DNA of 64,000 nt, taken from assembly GCA_964383365.1 (NCBI GenBank), contig CAYLHF010000007.1, positions 1 through 64,000 on the forward strand, in the 5' to 3' direction. Made by a program: the position numbers and the translations under genes. Shown piece after piece: positions 34,453 to 43,124 of the stretch. The DNA is from CAYLHF01 sp964383365 (GTDB taxonomy: Bacteria; Bacteroidota; Rhodothermia; Rhodothermales; UBA10348). Each line of letters begins with the position of its first letter. The stretch's first letter is position 1. Under the pieces are notes generated by a model. That model made no database searches. It was not told where the DNA came from and saw nothing but the letters and a program-made list of their open reading frames with translations.

Positions 34453-35648
34453 ATGGTCTGGGCGAGTAGCTGGCGCCGCGCGGCAAATTCCGAAATTCTA
34501 CGGGTTGCTTCCTTAATGTTGTCAAGAGAGTTGGCATAGGAACAGCGTACATAGCCTGCACCGCTGGGACCAAACGCGTCACCCGGCACCACGGCTACAT
34601 GCTCCTCGTCGAGTAGTTCTTCGGCAAACTGTTCGGATGTCAGACCGGTAGACGTGATATCGGGGAAACAATAAAATGCTCCCTCCGGCTCGAAAGTCGG
34701 TAGCCCGACTCGTCTGAATCCGTCGACAATCGTACGTCTTCTTTCGTTGTACGCCAGTCGCATGGTATCTACGTCATCCTGGCACGAGCGGAGGGCAGCG
34801 ACGGCTCCATATTGAGAAGCGGTGGGTGCGCTCATGATGATGTACTGGTGCAGTTTATACATCGCATCATAGATCGGCTTCGGAGCACACGCGTATCCGA
34901 CCCTCCAGCCCGTCATGGCATAGGCCTTAGAGAACCCGCCCAGGAGTACCGTCCGATCTCGGAGCGTCTGAATACTCGGGAGGCATGTATGTCCGGCGCG
35001 GTAGGCGTCCCCATAAATCAGACGATCGTAAATTTCGTCAGAGAGAACCAGCAGGTCATGTTTTACTACGAGTTCGGCAATCTCTTCAAGCGTATTTCTC
35101 CTGAGTACGGCACCCGTGGGGTTACTCGGATAGGACAGGAATAACACTTTTGACCGGGGACTCAATCGGGCTTCAATATCCGCTGCCGTAACCTGAAATT
35201 CGTTCTCGACCGATGTGGGTACATAGACGACCTCAGCTCCGGCAAATATGGCGGTCGGACCATATGAAACGAAACAGGGTTCTGGAATGAGAATTTCGTC
35301 CCCGGGCTCGACCAGCGCAAGCATGGCCAGTTGGAGTGCTTCGCTAACTCCGACAGTAACAAGAATTTCCGTTCCCGGATCGTACGATACGGCATAGAGT
35401 CTCTTCAATTCCTGTGCCACCGCATCCCGAAGTTCGATGATGCCAGCATTCGATGTATACCCCGTTATTCCGTCGTCCATGGAAGCTTTGGCGGCGTCCA
35501 TGATCGGTTTCGGTGACACGAAATCGGGTTCTCCTATTCCCAGCGTAATCACCTCGTCCATCGTCGCAGCGATTTCAAAAAATCGTCTGATTCCACTCGG
35601 AGGAACCGCCTTAACTCGTTCTGTGAGTCTGTCGCTCAGGTTCATCAT
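34449..35648 (-). CDS. Class I aminotransferase (aspartate/aromatic-like)
   Basis: 399 residues (ATG ATG start). VITLGIGEPDFVSP, GYTSNAGIIELRDAVA, SYPSNPTGAVL, the PLP-linked lysine in LGGFSKAYAMTGWRVGYACAP, and the substrate-carboxylate Arg near GAGYVRCSYANSLDNIKEATRRI are fold type I subgroup I hallmarks. It transfers an amino group to a 2-oxo acid; the specific amino acid is not certain. It is divergent from the aldehyde dehydrogenase gene, with 195 bp between them. Confidence 0.88.
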   Translation of the reverse strand: MMNLSDRLTERVKAVPPSGIRRFFEIAATMDEVITLGIGEPDFVSPKPIMDAAKASMDDGITGYTSNAGIIELRDAVAQELKRLYAVSYDPGTEILVTVGVSEALQLAMLALVEPGDEILIPEPCFVSYGPTAIFAGAEVVYVPTSVENEFQVTAADIEARLSPRSKVLFLSYPSNPTGAVLRRNTLEEIAELVVKHDLLVLSDEIYDRLIYGDAYRAGHTCLPSIQTLRDRTVLLGGFSKAYAMTGWRVGYACAPKPIYDAMYKLHQYIIMSAPTASQYGAVAALRSCQDDVDTMRLAYNERRRTIVDGFRRVGLPTFEPEGAFYCFPDITSTGLTSEQFAEELLDEEHVAVVPGDAFGPSGAGYVRCSYANSLDNIKEATRRISEFAARRQLLAQTI

Positions 35649-35843
35649 TGTTTCCGGAATGTCTTTTTGAGAAGTACTGCCGTAAGCACGATGCGTTTCT
35701 GCCGAATATACGATGGCACTATCGTGTCTGAATGTAGATTCCGCGCAGAATCTTTGTTTGTCGATATAAATGCCGAAATCTAACTTTTTCGTTTCGGGTG
35801 AGAATCATATCAGCAGTAACAAATCGAAGAAATCCAGAAGAGC

Positions 35844-37334
35844 ATGTCCGACATACAAAAAAATTATATAGACGGCATCTGGCAGGATGCGGCCGGCGGG
35901 GACACATTTAAAGATATCAATCCTGCAAAGAACAACGATGTCATCGGTCATTTTCCGGATTCAGGTGTCGAGGATATCGATGATGCCGTTCGTTCAGCAA
36001 GAAAAGCATTCAAGAAGTGGAGCCGCCGCCCGGCGCCGGAGCGGGGAGATATACTTCGGCAAATCGGAGACCTGCTCACCGAGCGGAAATCCGAACTGGC
36101 ATTTCAGATGACGCGGGAAATGGGTAAACCGTTTTTCGAAACAAAAGGGGACGTTCAGGAGGCTATCGATACCGCCTATTATGCTGCCACGGAGACGCGG
36201 CGGTTGTTCGGCCACACCGTACCAAGTGAACTTCCCAACAAGTTCAATATGAGTATTCGCCGCCCGATCGGTGTTTGCGGGATTATTACGGCCTGGAATT
36301 TCCCGGTTGCGGTTCCGACATGGAAGATGTTCCCCGCCCTGGCCTGTGGCAACACCGTCGTTTTCAAGCCCAGTGAACATGCTCCACATAGTGGTGCCCT
36401 TCTGGTTCAGACATTCATTGATGCCGGTATTCCGGCCGGTGTCGTAAATCTGGTTCAGGGCGCTGGAACGACCGGTCGTGCCCTCGTAGAGCATCCGGAC
36501 GTGAATGCCGTATCGTTTACGGGATCCACTCAGACCGGATCGAGAATTGGAGAAGCATGTGGACGGATGCACAAGCGATTCTCGCTCGAAATGGGAGGTA
36601 AAAACCCAATGATTGTGTTGGAAGATGCCGATCTGAATCTGGTGATGGAAGGTCTGCTCTGGGGTGCTTTCGGTACCACTGGACAGCGATGCACGGCAAC
36701 GAGCCGCTTGATCGTTCACGAGTCCGTTCACGACGAACTGGTTACCATGCTGTCAACAGAGGCTTCCAAACTGAAACTTGGGTACGGAAACGATGACGGG
36801 GTAGGGATGGGACCCGTTATCAGTCAGAAAGCACTGGAAAAGATTACATCCTATATCGATATCGGAAAGGATGAAGGAGCAACCGTCGCATTGGGAGGAT
36901 CGATCTGTACGGACGGAGAACTCGCCGACGGCTTCTTTTTCGAACCGACGATTCTTACAAATGTGACGCAGAACATGCGCGTGGCGAAGGAGGAAATTTT
37001 TGGTCCTGTGTTATCAGTTCTCAAGATATCGTCGTACGAAGAGGCGATAGAAATTGCCAATAACATCGAATTCGGTCTGTCCTCGGCCATTTACACGTCT
37101 GATGTAGCTACTTCTTTTCGGGCAATGCACGATATCGAGGCTGGCATAACGTACATCAACGGACCCACCATCGGCGCGGAAGCTCACATGCCCTTCGGTG
37201 GAGTAAAGGGCACCGGGAACGGTCATCGAGAGGGTGGCTGGGAAGTCTTTGATTTCTATTCAGAGACCAAGACGGTTTATGTCGACTATAGCGGAAAGCT
37301 TCAGAAGGCCCAGATCGACAACCGCGAGGAATAG
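35844..37334 (+). CDS. NAD(P)-dependent aldehyde dehydrogenase
   Basis: 496 residues. The ALDH core is complete: ITAWNFPVAVPTWKMFPALACGNTVVFKPSEHAP, the glycine loop VSFTGSTQTGSRIG, the general-base Glu in SLEMGGKNPMIVL, the catalytic Cys in TTGQRCTATSRL, and KEEIFGPVLSVLKI. Sequence looks like the semialdehyde group (ALDH7/alpha-aminoadipic or ketoglutaric semialdehyde type). The MPFGGVKGTGNGHREGGWEVFDFYSETKTVYVDYSG end fits that group. Substrate unproven. It precedes the phosphate operon by 164 bp but has no known link with it. Confidence 0.9.
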   Translation: MSDIQKNYIDGIWQDAAGGDTFKDINPAKNNDVIGHFPDSGVEDIDDAVRSARKAFKKWSRRPAPERGDILRQIGDLLTERKSELAFQMTREMGKPFFETKGDVQEAIDTAYYAATETRRLFGHTVPSELPNKFNMSIRRPIGVCGIITAWNFPVAVPTWKMFPALACGNTVVFKPSEHAPHSGALLVQTFIDAGIPAGVVNLVQGAGTTGRALVEHPDVNAVSFTGSTQTGSRIGEACGRMHKRFSLEMGGKNPMIVLEDADLNLVMEGLLWGAFGTTGQRCTATSRLIVHESVHDELVTMLSTEASKLKLGYGNDDGVGMGPVISQKALEKITSYIDIGKDEGATVALGGSICTDGELADGFFFEPTILTNVTQNMRVAKEEIFGPVLSVLKISSYEEAIEIANNIEFGLSSAIYTSDVATSFRAMHDIEAGITYINGPTIGAEAHMPFGGVKGTGNGHREGGWEVFDFYSETKTVYVDYSGKLQKAQIDNREE

Positions 37335-37402
37335 AAGTAGACCACAGACCTGACCTCTACTTGCTTCCTCGCAGCATTCATTTACAGATCCTTCACCGCG
37401 TT

Positions 37403-37435
37403 GGTAACAATGGGGTAACATGATACCTGTATACT
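37403..37435 (+). promoter_or_regulatory. Pho-box-like promoter of the phosphate operon
   Basis: Two identical 7-mers GGTAACA at 37403-37409 and 37414-37420 are separated by 4 bp, the 11-bp spacing of PhoB/PhoP direct repeats. Nine bases after the second repeat is TATACT (37430-37435), with TG just before it, fitting a -10 element where the box takes the place of -35. The porin start is 63 bp further on. The repeat spelling differs from the E. coli CTGTCAT, so regulator identity is inferred. Confidence 0.6.
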
Positions 37436-37498
37436 TTCGACATACGGCTCTCTGAGCCAACTGCCAGGTCTGTCTCGCCCCGCAATCCTGACGTCATA

Positions 37499-38499
37499 AT
37501 GATGATTCATCGTATCGTTCGTCCGTACTGTTTCTATGCGTTATTACTATCCATCGCGGTAACAAATGCGACCATGGCTCAGAACAACGTGACCGTGAGT
37601 GGCCTTGCGTATGCGGATTATTCGTACACGATTCAATCCGACGACAACACGGCGGATGGAGATAATGCATTCGGTTACAGGCGTATCTACCTGACAACCA
37701 ACTATTCTCTTTCCGAACGTTTCTCCGGTCGTATTCGGTTTGAGGCAAGCGATAAATCGACGGACGCAAAAGGTCGCCCCTCCCCGTTTGTCAAGGATAT
37801 GTACATCAAATGGGCAAATGCGCTGGGGAAAGGCCATGAAATCGTATTGGGGTCAGTAGCCCTCCGGTCTGGGTTATGTCTGAGAAAGCCTGGGGATACA
37901 GAAGTCTGGAGAAGACCATCATGGACCGAGGCAAAGCCGCTTCCTCCAGAGACACGGGAATCGTCCTCAGGGGCCCCATCGATGCATCTGGAAAATTCCG
38001 ATACGGTTTCATGATTGGAAATAACTCCGGTATTTCCCGAGAAACCGATAAGTATAAACGATTCTACGGTCAACTCGAGTACTATCCGTCCGCCAAAATC
38101 CAGATGTCCATCGGTGGGGACTATGCGTCATTCGCTGATGGTCATTCGTACAATCTGAACGGCTTTCTTGGCACGCACCTTAATCGTATTCGTATCGGAG
38201 CTGAAGGATTTTTCACGCCCCGGACCGTAGACACAGCTTCCACGGAAGACAGAAAAAGCGGTGAGACGATATTCATCAGAGCCAGAACTTCTCCTGCTAC
38301 GGAAGCCATATTCAGGATTGACAGAATTAACAGGACGATTTCTGGGAACTCGTCAGACGAGACGTTCTGGATAGCGGGTTATGCCTTCAGTCCGGAGCGC
38401 AACGTCCAGATTATACCCAATATCGTGTATCAGAAAGACAGTCTTCGTCCTGATCCCAGTGTTACGGGAAGACTAACGCTATATGTGAAATTTAAGTAA
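37499..38499 (+). CDS. Outer-membrane beta-barrel porin (phosphate-selective type), frameshifted as read
   Basis: The N-terminal piece (37499 on) has a signal peptide ending ATMAQ and barrel-type strands (YADYSYTIQSDD, GYRRIYLTTNYSLSERFSGRIRFEAS). It reads HEIVLG, then a different frame is needed: the second piece gives SSPPVWVMSEKAWGYRSLEKTIMDRGKAASSRDTGI, a pattern of phosphate-porin-like barrels, and continues to TAA at 38499 with an aromatic-rich end (LTLYVKFK). The shift falls in GGGG at 37849-37852; one extra G would give a continuous frame reading VLGVSSPP. This is either a sequencing error or a real knock-out. Its position behind the Pho box and before pstS suggests phosphate passage. 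Confidence 0.8.
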
Positions 38500-38507
38500 C
38501 CGAATCA

Positions 38508-39425
38508 ATGAGACTCCTAACAAAGCCAACTACGTCAATGTATCGTTCGTTCTATCTCCTCCTGTTGACCGGAACCCTCCTTCTTTCCGGATGTGGCTCC
38601 GGTAATTCTTCCCGGTCCGTCATACAAAATAAAGGCTCCGACACGCTGGTCAATGTTGCTCAGGCGTGGGCAGAGACCTACCAGACCGTAAAACCCAACG
38701 TCGCCATAGCCGTTTCCGGAGGTGGTTCGGGTACCGGTATAGCTGCGCTGATTAACGGAACAGTAGATATTGCCAACGCCAGTCGAAGCATAAAAGACTC
38801 GGAAGCCGCACAGATTGAAGCGCACGGAGCAGCACCTGTCGAGCATATCGTTGGCTATGACGCTCTTGCCGTTTTTCTACACCCCGATAATCCGATCGAT
38901 CAGGTTTCTCTGGCCCAACTCGCATCGGTATACGGTGAGTTTGGAAAGGTTACCAGGTGGACGGAACTCGGTGTAGAGGTGCCAGGGTGTAGTGACCAGA
39001 CCATCGTGCGGGTGAGCCGTCAGAATAATTCTGGAACCTATGTGTACTTCCGCGAAACCGTTCTCGGCGATGGAGATTACAAACTGGGATCTCGCGATAT
39101 GCACGGATCGAAAGACGTTGTAGACCTGGTACAACACACACCCTGTGCCATTGGATACTCCGGACTGGCATATGCTACTCCTGACGTAAAAATGCCATGT
39201 ATCCTGTCCGATGACGGAAGCAATTGTACCTATCCCAGTGAAGACACGGCCTCAGACGGTTCGTACCCGATCGCGCGTCCCCTCTTCATGTATACGGCGG
39301 GTGAAGCCGTCGGACCTGCAAAGGAATATCTCGATTGGATTATGAGTGATGAGGGGCAGTGTATCATCATGGAGAAAGGATATGCGCCCGTACGAGATGT
39401 ATCTTGCAGTGAAAATGCAGGTTGA
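38508..39425 (+). CDS. pstS: Phosphate ABC transporter substrate-binding lipoprotein
   Basis: 305 residues. N-terminal signal with lipobox LLSGC, then the PstS core: NKGSDTLVNVAQAWAE, AVSGGGSGTGIAALINGTVDIANASRSI, HIVGYDALAVFLHPDNP, VRVSRQNNSGTYVYFRE, and IGYSGLAYATPDVK. The SGGGSGTG and SGTY loops are the phosphate-binding region. An ATG at 38538 (MYRSFYLLLL) would give a tighter signal peptide and is an equally good start. It delivers phosphate to PstC-PstA. Confidence 0.93.
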   Translation: MRLLTKPTTSMYRSFYLLLLTGTLLLSGCGSGNSSRSVIQNKGSDTLVNVAQAWAETYQTVKPNVAIAVSGGGSGTGIAALINGTVDIANASRSIKDSEAAQIEAHGAAPVEHIVGYDALAVFLHPDNPIDQVSLAQLASVYGEFGKVTRWTELGVEVPGCSDQTIVRVSRQNNSGTYVYFRETVLGDGDYKLGSRDMHGSKDVVDLVQHTPCAIGYSGLAYATPDVKMPCILSDDGSNCTYPSEDTASDGSYPIARPLFMYTAGEAVGPAKEYLDWIMSDEGQCIIMEKGYAPVRDVSCSENAG

Positions 39426-39443
39426 ATTGACAACGAACGCACC

Positions 39444-40517
39444 ATGTCTTACCGCGACCAACGTCTGGCTAAGGATCTTGAAGAGATACGCGACGGCATA
39501 TACGACCTGGGGACCCGGGTCGAAACCGCCCTCGGCAACGCTGTTCAATCGCTGCTGACACGCGACCTGGAGCTTGCCTACCGGACGATCATCGAGGACA
39601 ATCCGATTAACCGAAGGTCGGAAGAACTGGACAAGGAATGTCATTACTTCATTGCCCGGCACCTCCCTTCTGCCGGGCATCTGAGGTTCATTTCTTCCGC
39701 CCTTCGGATGATCATCCTCCTCGAACGGATGGGAGATTATGCCGTCACAATCTGTCGGGAAACCGTCCAGATAAGCGTTCCTCTTGCCGGCTCATTCCGC
39801 GACGAACTGGAAGAACTGGCCAAAGAGGCATTACTTGTTTTCAGTCATGCGCTTCAGAGCTTTAAGGCCGAAGATGCTGCTCTGGCCAGAACGACTATCG
39901 CTGACGCGCGGAAAACGGAACACGTCTTTGGAGCAACGTTGGAACTCCTGATCGAGGCGCCCACGCCGCAACTGGAAAAAACCGATTTATTTGGCCGATT
40001 GATCGTTCTGTCGCAACTTGAACGAGTCAGTGATCAGGCGAAGAATCTCTGCGAAGAGACGCTCTTCTTTATAACAGGCGAACGGAAAGAGCGCAGACGC
40101 GTGAACATTCTGTTTATTGAGCCACCAGCGTCGGGATTGGGTATGTTGGCCGCATCCATAGGGCAGACATTCTTCTCCGATAGAGCTACCTTTCACTACT
40201 GCTCGGAGACAGATTCCCCAGATCAATCGCAGGCGGTCGAAACGTTCACTGACAGCCACGATCTGATCCTTGACGTGTCGGCAAAGTGGCCGTGCAAAAA
40301 CCTCCAGGAGCGCCTGGCATCCGTGGATATTGTAATAGGAATAAACGTTCTGTATTCGGAATTCGTAGAGCCTGTTCCATTTCATACGGTCGCGATGGAC
40401 TGGTGGATGGACGAAAACAACTTCTCAGATCCAGCTTCGGCTTATCCCTTTCTGCGACAACGAATTGAATCACTCGTCCTGACGATGCGAGGTACAAAAC
40501 CAGCAAGGGCCGAATGA
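39444..40517 (+). CDS. phoU: PhoU with C-terminal degenerate LMW-phosphatase/ArsC-like domain
   Basis: 357 residues; PhoU proteins usually have about 225. Residues 1 to about 215 are PhoU: two three-helix bundles with metal-binding ERMGDYA (94-100) and ERVSDQA (193-199). The extra segment (about 219-350) opens with a strand NILFIEPPASG and has an SDPASAYPFLRQRIESLV helix near the end, like the low-molecular-weight phosphatase/arsenate-reductase fold (compare ILFVCTGNSCRS and a WxxxDP end). The catalytic Cys-X5-Arg loop is replaced by EPPASGLG. PhoU links Pst uptake to the Pho two-component system. It overlaps pstC by 4 bp and sits between pstS and pstC, not last as usual. Confidence 0.85.
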   Translation: MSYRDQRLAKDLEEIRDGIYDLGTRVETALGNAVQSLLTRDLELAYRTIIEDNPINRRSEELDKECHYFIARHLPSAGHLRFISSALRMIILLERMGDYAVTICRETVQISVPLAGSFRDELEELAKEALLVFSHALQSFKAEDAALARTTIADARKTEHVFGATLELLIEAPTPQLEKTDLFGRLIVLSQLERVSDQAKNLCEETLFFITGERKERRRVNILFIEPPASGLGMLAASIGQTFFSDRATFHYCSETDSPDQSQAVETFTDSHDLILDVSAKWPCKNLQERLASVDIVIGINVLYSEFVEPVPFHTVAMDWWMDENNFSDPASAYPFLRQRIESLVLTMRGTKPARAE

Positions 40518-41452
40518 ATCGAGAGATGAAGTTGTCGACCGACCACGCGCCCGACGTTTCGCCTGACCGAAAAGATATCGCCTGGTACATTGATCGGGCG
40601 TTTCAGATAATCATGTTTATAGGCGGAATATCTGCGATCGTATTCATCGTAGGTATTTTCATTTTCATCGGTCGGGAAGGACTCGCGTTCATACTCACAC
40701 GGTTTGATTTCTCTGAATTCTTTTTGTCGACCCGTTGGGCTCCTACGTCCAACTCGAATCCCACGTTTGGCGCCCTTGCTCTGATCGTCGGTACCGCGAG
40801 CGTCACCGGAATGGCCATGCTCATCTCCATTCCGTTTTCGCTCGGAGCGGCCGTTTACATCGGTGAGTTCGCGAGCGGACGAACCCGAGAGTCGCTGAAA
40901 GTGCTCATCGAGTTACTGGCCGCCATACCGTCCGTTGTCTGGGGCTTCATCGGACTGTCGATAATGAATAAACTGATCATCGATTTATTTCACGTCCCGG
41001 TCGGTCTCAATATCCTGAACGCAGGTCTGATCCTGGGTCTCATGGCTGCTCCAATCATGACAACGATTGCTGAAGATGCTCTGAAGGCAGTTCCTGACAG
41101 GTATCGTGAAGCAGCGGAAGCCCTTGGAGCAACCAAATGGCAGGTAATTCGCCGCGTAGTTTTCCCCGCGGCAAAGAATGGTCTTGTTGCCGCGATTCTG
41201 CTTGGCGTGGGACGTGGTTTTGGAGAGACCATGGCCGTATTAATGGCTACCGGACATTCTGTAAATATTCCGTCGAGCATTTTTGATTCTGTACGAGCGC
41301 TCACAGCAACGATCGCTTCGGAACTGGGAGAAACAGCACAGGGATCCGACCATTATGGAGCACTATTTACGCTCGGCATCTTTCTGTTTGTCGTCACATT
41401 CGTCATCAATATGACCGCTGATTTTGTAGTGAAGGGGATTCGAAAAAAATGA
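40514..41452 (+). CDS. pstC: Phosphate ABC transporter permease PstC
   Basis: 312 residues with six membrane segments (for example IIMFIGGISAIVFIVGIFIFIG, VTGMAMLISIPFSLGAAVYIGEF). The EAA loop is EDALKAVPDRYREAAEALGATKWQVIRRVVFPAAKNG, which contacts a PstB subunit. The phosphate-channel segment carries IELLAAIPSVVWGFIGL. Starts overlapping phoU and stops overlapping pstA (both ATGA-type), so one coupled operon. Confidence 0.95.
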   Translation: MNREMKLSTDHAPDVSPDRKDIAWYIDRAFQIIMFIGGISAIVFIVGIFIFIGREGLAFILTRFDFSEFFLSTRWAPTSNSNPTFGALALIVGTASVTGMAMLISIPFSLGAAVYIGEFASGRTRESLKVLIELLAAIPSVVWGFIGLSIMNKLIIDLFHVPVGLNILNAGLILGLMAAPIMTTIAEDALKAVPDRYREAAEALGATKWQVIRRVVFPAAKNGLVAAILLGVGRGFGETMAVLMATGHSVNIPSSIFDSVRALTATIASELGETAQGSDHYGALFTLGIFLFVVTFVINMTADFVVKGIRKK

Positions 41453-42327
41453 GTACACTCTTCAGTGCTACAGAGCAGGATCTCAAAAATTTGAAGATCC
41501 AGAATCGAGTCCGTCGTCTTTTCCTTTCGATGACCCTCGTTCTGATCGTTCCCGTACTGGTTATTCTGGTTATTCTGGTACTACGAGGTGGGTCTACAAT
41601 CACATGGGAATTTCTGTTTGAAAACCCCACCCACGGCATGACTGCCGGCGGTATTTTTCCTGCCCTGGTGGGCACCATTATCCTGGTCGTCGTCGCACTG
41701 CTTTTTTCTGTACCCCTTGGAATTGCTGCGGCCATTTATCTCAGTGAGTACGCTCCCGATAATTGGATGACACGGGTCATCAATCTGGCGATCATTAATC
41801 TTGCCGGCGTCCCATCTATTGTTCACGCGCTGTTCGGTGTCGGGGCGTTCGTGCTCTTCTTCAAGTTCGGCACAAGCATTCTGGCGGCCAGCCTTACGCT
41901 GGGTATCATGACGCTCCCCGTTGTTATCGTGTCGACGCGGGAATCGCTTCAGGCAGTACCACACGCTTTTCGAGAAGCCTGCTGGAGCCTTGGTGCCACC
42001 AGATGGTACACAATCAGGAAGATTGTACTACCAAACGCTATTTCAGGAATACTGACCGGAATTATCCTCGAGGTGTCCAGGACCGCCGGTGAAACGGCTC
42101 CAATCATGTTCACCGGGGCTGTTTTCTCCCTGCCATTTCTACCGCAATCCGTGTTTGATTCAACCATGGCGCTTTCGCTCCATCTGTATACCGTCACGAC
42201 GCAGGTTACCAATGTGCCTGATGGACTCCCCTACGGAGTTGCGTTACTGCTCGTCTCCATCGTTCTGATCCTGAATACGGTCTCGATCGGTTTCCGAATG
42301 CATCTCCGGAATCGAAAACGGTGGTAG
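41449..42327 (+). CDS. pstA: Phosphate ABC transporter permease PstA
   Basis: 292 residues, membrane segments including LFLSMTLVLIVPVLVILVILVL and GIFPALVGTIILVVVALLFSVPLGIAAAIYL. The cytoplasmic EAA loop reads STRESLQAVPHAFREACWSLGATRWYTIRKIVLPNAISG, followed by EVSRTAGETAPIMFTG. It pairs with PstC to form the phosphate channel. The two permeases present different EAA loops, a feature that would allow each to seat a different ATPase. Confidence 0.95.
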   Translation: MSTLFSATEQDLKNLKIQNRVRRLFLSMTLVLIVPVLVILVILVLRGGSTITWEFLFENPTHGMTAGGIFPALVGTIILVVVALLFSVPLGIAAAIYLSEYAPDNWMTRVINLAIINLAGVPSIVHALFGVGAFVLFFKFGTSILAASLTLGIMTLPVVIVSTRESLQAVPHAFREACWSLGATRWYTIRKIVLPNAISGILTGIILEVSRTAGETAPIMFTGAVFSLPFLPQSVFDSTMALSLHLYTVTTQVTNVPDGLPYGVALLLVSIVLILNTVSIGFRMHLRNRKRW

Positions 42328-42329
42328 CC

Positions 42330-43124
42330 ATGGAAATGCGAGAATCACATCAGCGCGTAGAGTCGGAATCACCTCCTGTTCTTGAGGTGACCGGAGTATC
42401 GGTCAACTATGGCCCCACAACGGTGTTGACAGGGGTATCCATGTCTGTGCGGCGCAACGAAATATTCGGAATTATTGGCCCCGCCAACAGCGGAAAGACC
42501 TCGTTCCTGAATGTGATAAATCGGATGGATGAGTTTACTCCGGGAATGAATTTCTCTGGCCAGATCAAATTTCTCGGACATGACACCCGGAAATGGAAAA
42601 ACCTGTATTCGCTCAGAAAACGCATCGGTGTCGTTTTCCCACTACCGGTTGGGCTACCGTTGAGTATTTACGAGAATGTCGCGTTCGCACCACGCGCAAA
42701 TGGCGTCCGAGACAAAGCGGAAATAGAGACAATCGTCGAACGGTGTCTGACAAGAGCGGCCCTCTGGGACGAGGTAAAGGACAGGCTGGATTCCCTGGGA
42801 TCTCTGCTTTCGGGCGGGCAGCAGCAGCGTCTAACCATAGCCCGCGCCCTGTCGCAGGACCCGGACCTCTTGATGTTGGACGAATTTTCTATTGCTGTTG
42901 ATCCGGTCACCACCATGCGCATTGAAGACGTGCTCAGAGAATTAAAAAAGGAAGTGAGCATCATTCTGGTGACGAATCTTGTCCAACAGGCACGGCGTCT
43001 GGCAGACAGAACGGCTTTTTTCCTGAACGGAGAGGTCGTTGAAATCGGAGTGACGGAAGAAATGTTTGACGGTTCTGTGAGAGATCCGCGCACAACGGAA
43101 TATATACAGGGTGTATTTGGATGA
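42330..43124 (+). CDS. PstB-like ATPase 1, lacks Q-loop Gln and switch His
   Basis: 264 residues from ATG 42330; GTG 42321 is possible. It has the PstB plan: Walker A GPANSGKT (50-57), signature LSGGQQQRL (160-164 for LSGGQ), Walker B LLMLDE (180-185). Two catalytic-cycle residues are changed: the Q-loop reads VFPLPVGLP with Pro104 where PstB has VFQKPNPFP, and the switch reads VTNLVQQA with Asn216 where PstB has VTHNMQQA. D-loop is IAVDP, not SALDP. The signature motif, which serves the partner's ATP site, is intact. The gene overlaps pstB2 by 4 bp. Probably pairs with PstB2 rather than acting alone. Confidence 0.85.
   Translation: MEMRESHQRVESESPPVLEVTGVSVNYGPTTVLTGVSMSVRRNEIFGIIGPANSGKTSFLNVINRMDEFTPGMNFSGQIKFLGHDTRKWKNLYSLRKRIGVVFPLPVGLPLSIYENVAFAPRANGVRDKAEIETIVERCLTRAALWDEVKDRLDSLGSLLSGGQQQRLTIARALSQDPDLLMLDEFSIAVDPVTTMRIEDVLRELKKEVSIILVTNLVQQARRLADRTAFFLNGEVVEIGVTEEMFDGSVRDPRTTEYIQGVFG

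Noticed and set aside
35736..35753. Inverted repeat AGATTC-CGCGCA-GAATCT between the aminotransferase and aldehyde dehydrogenase genes
   Set aside because: Short arms, no adjacent regulator, no second copy; could be an operator but unsupported.
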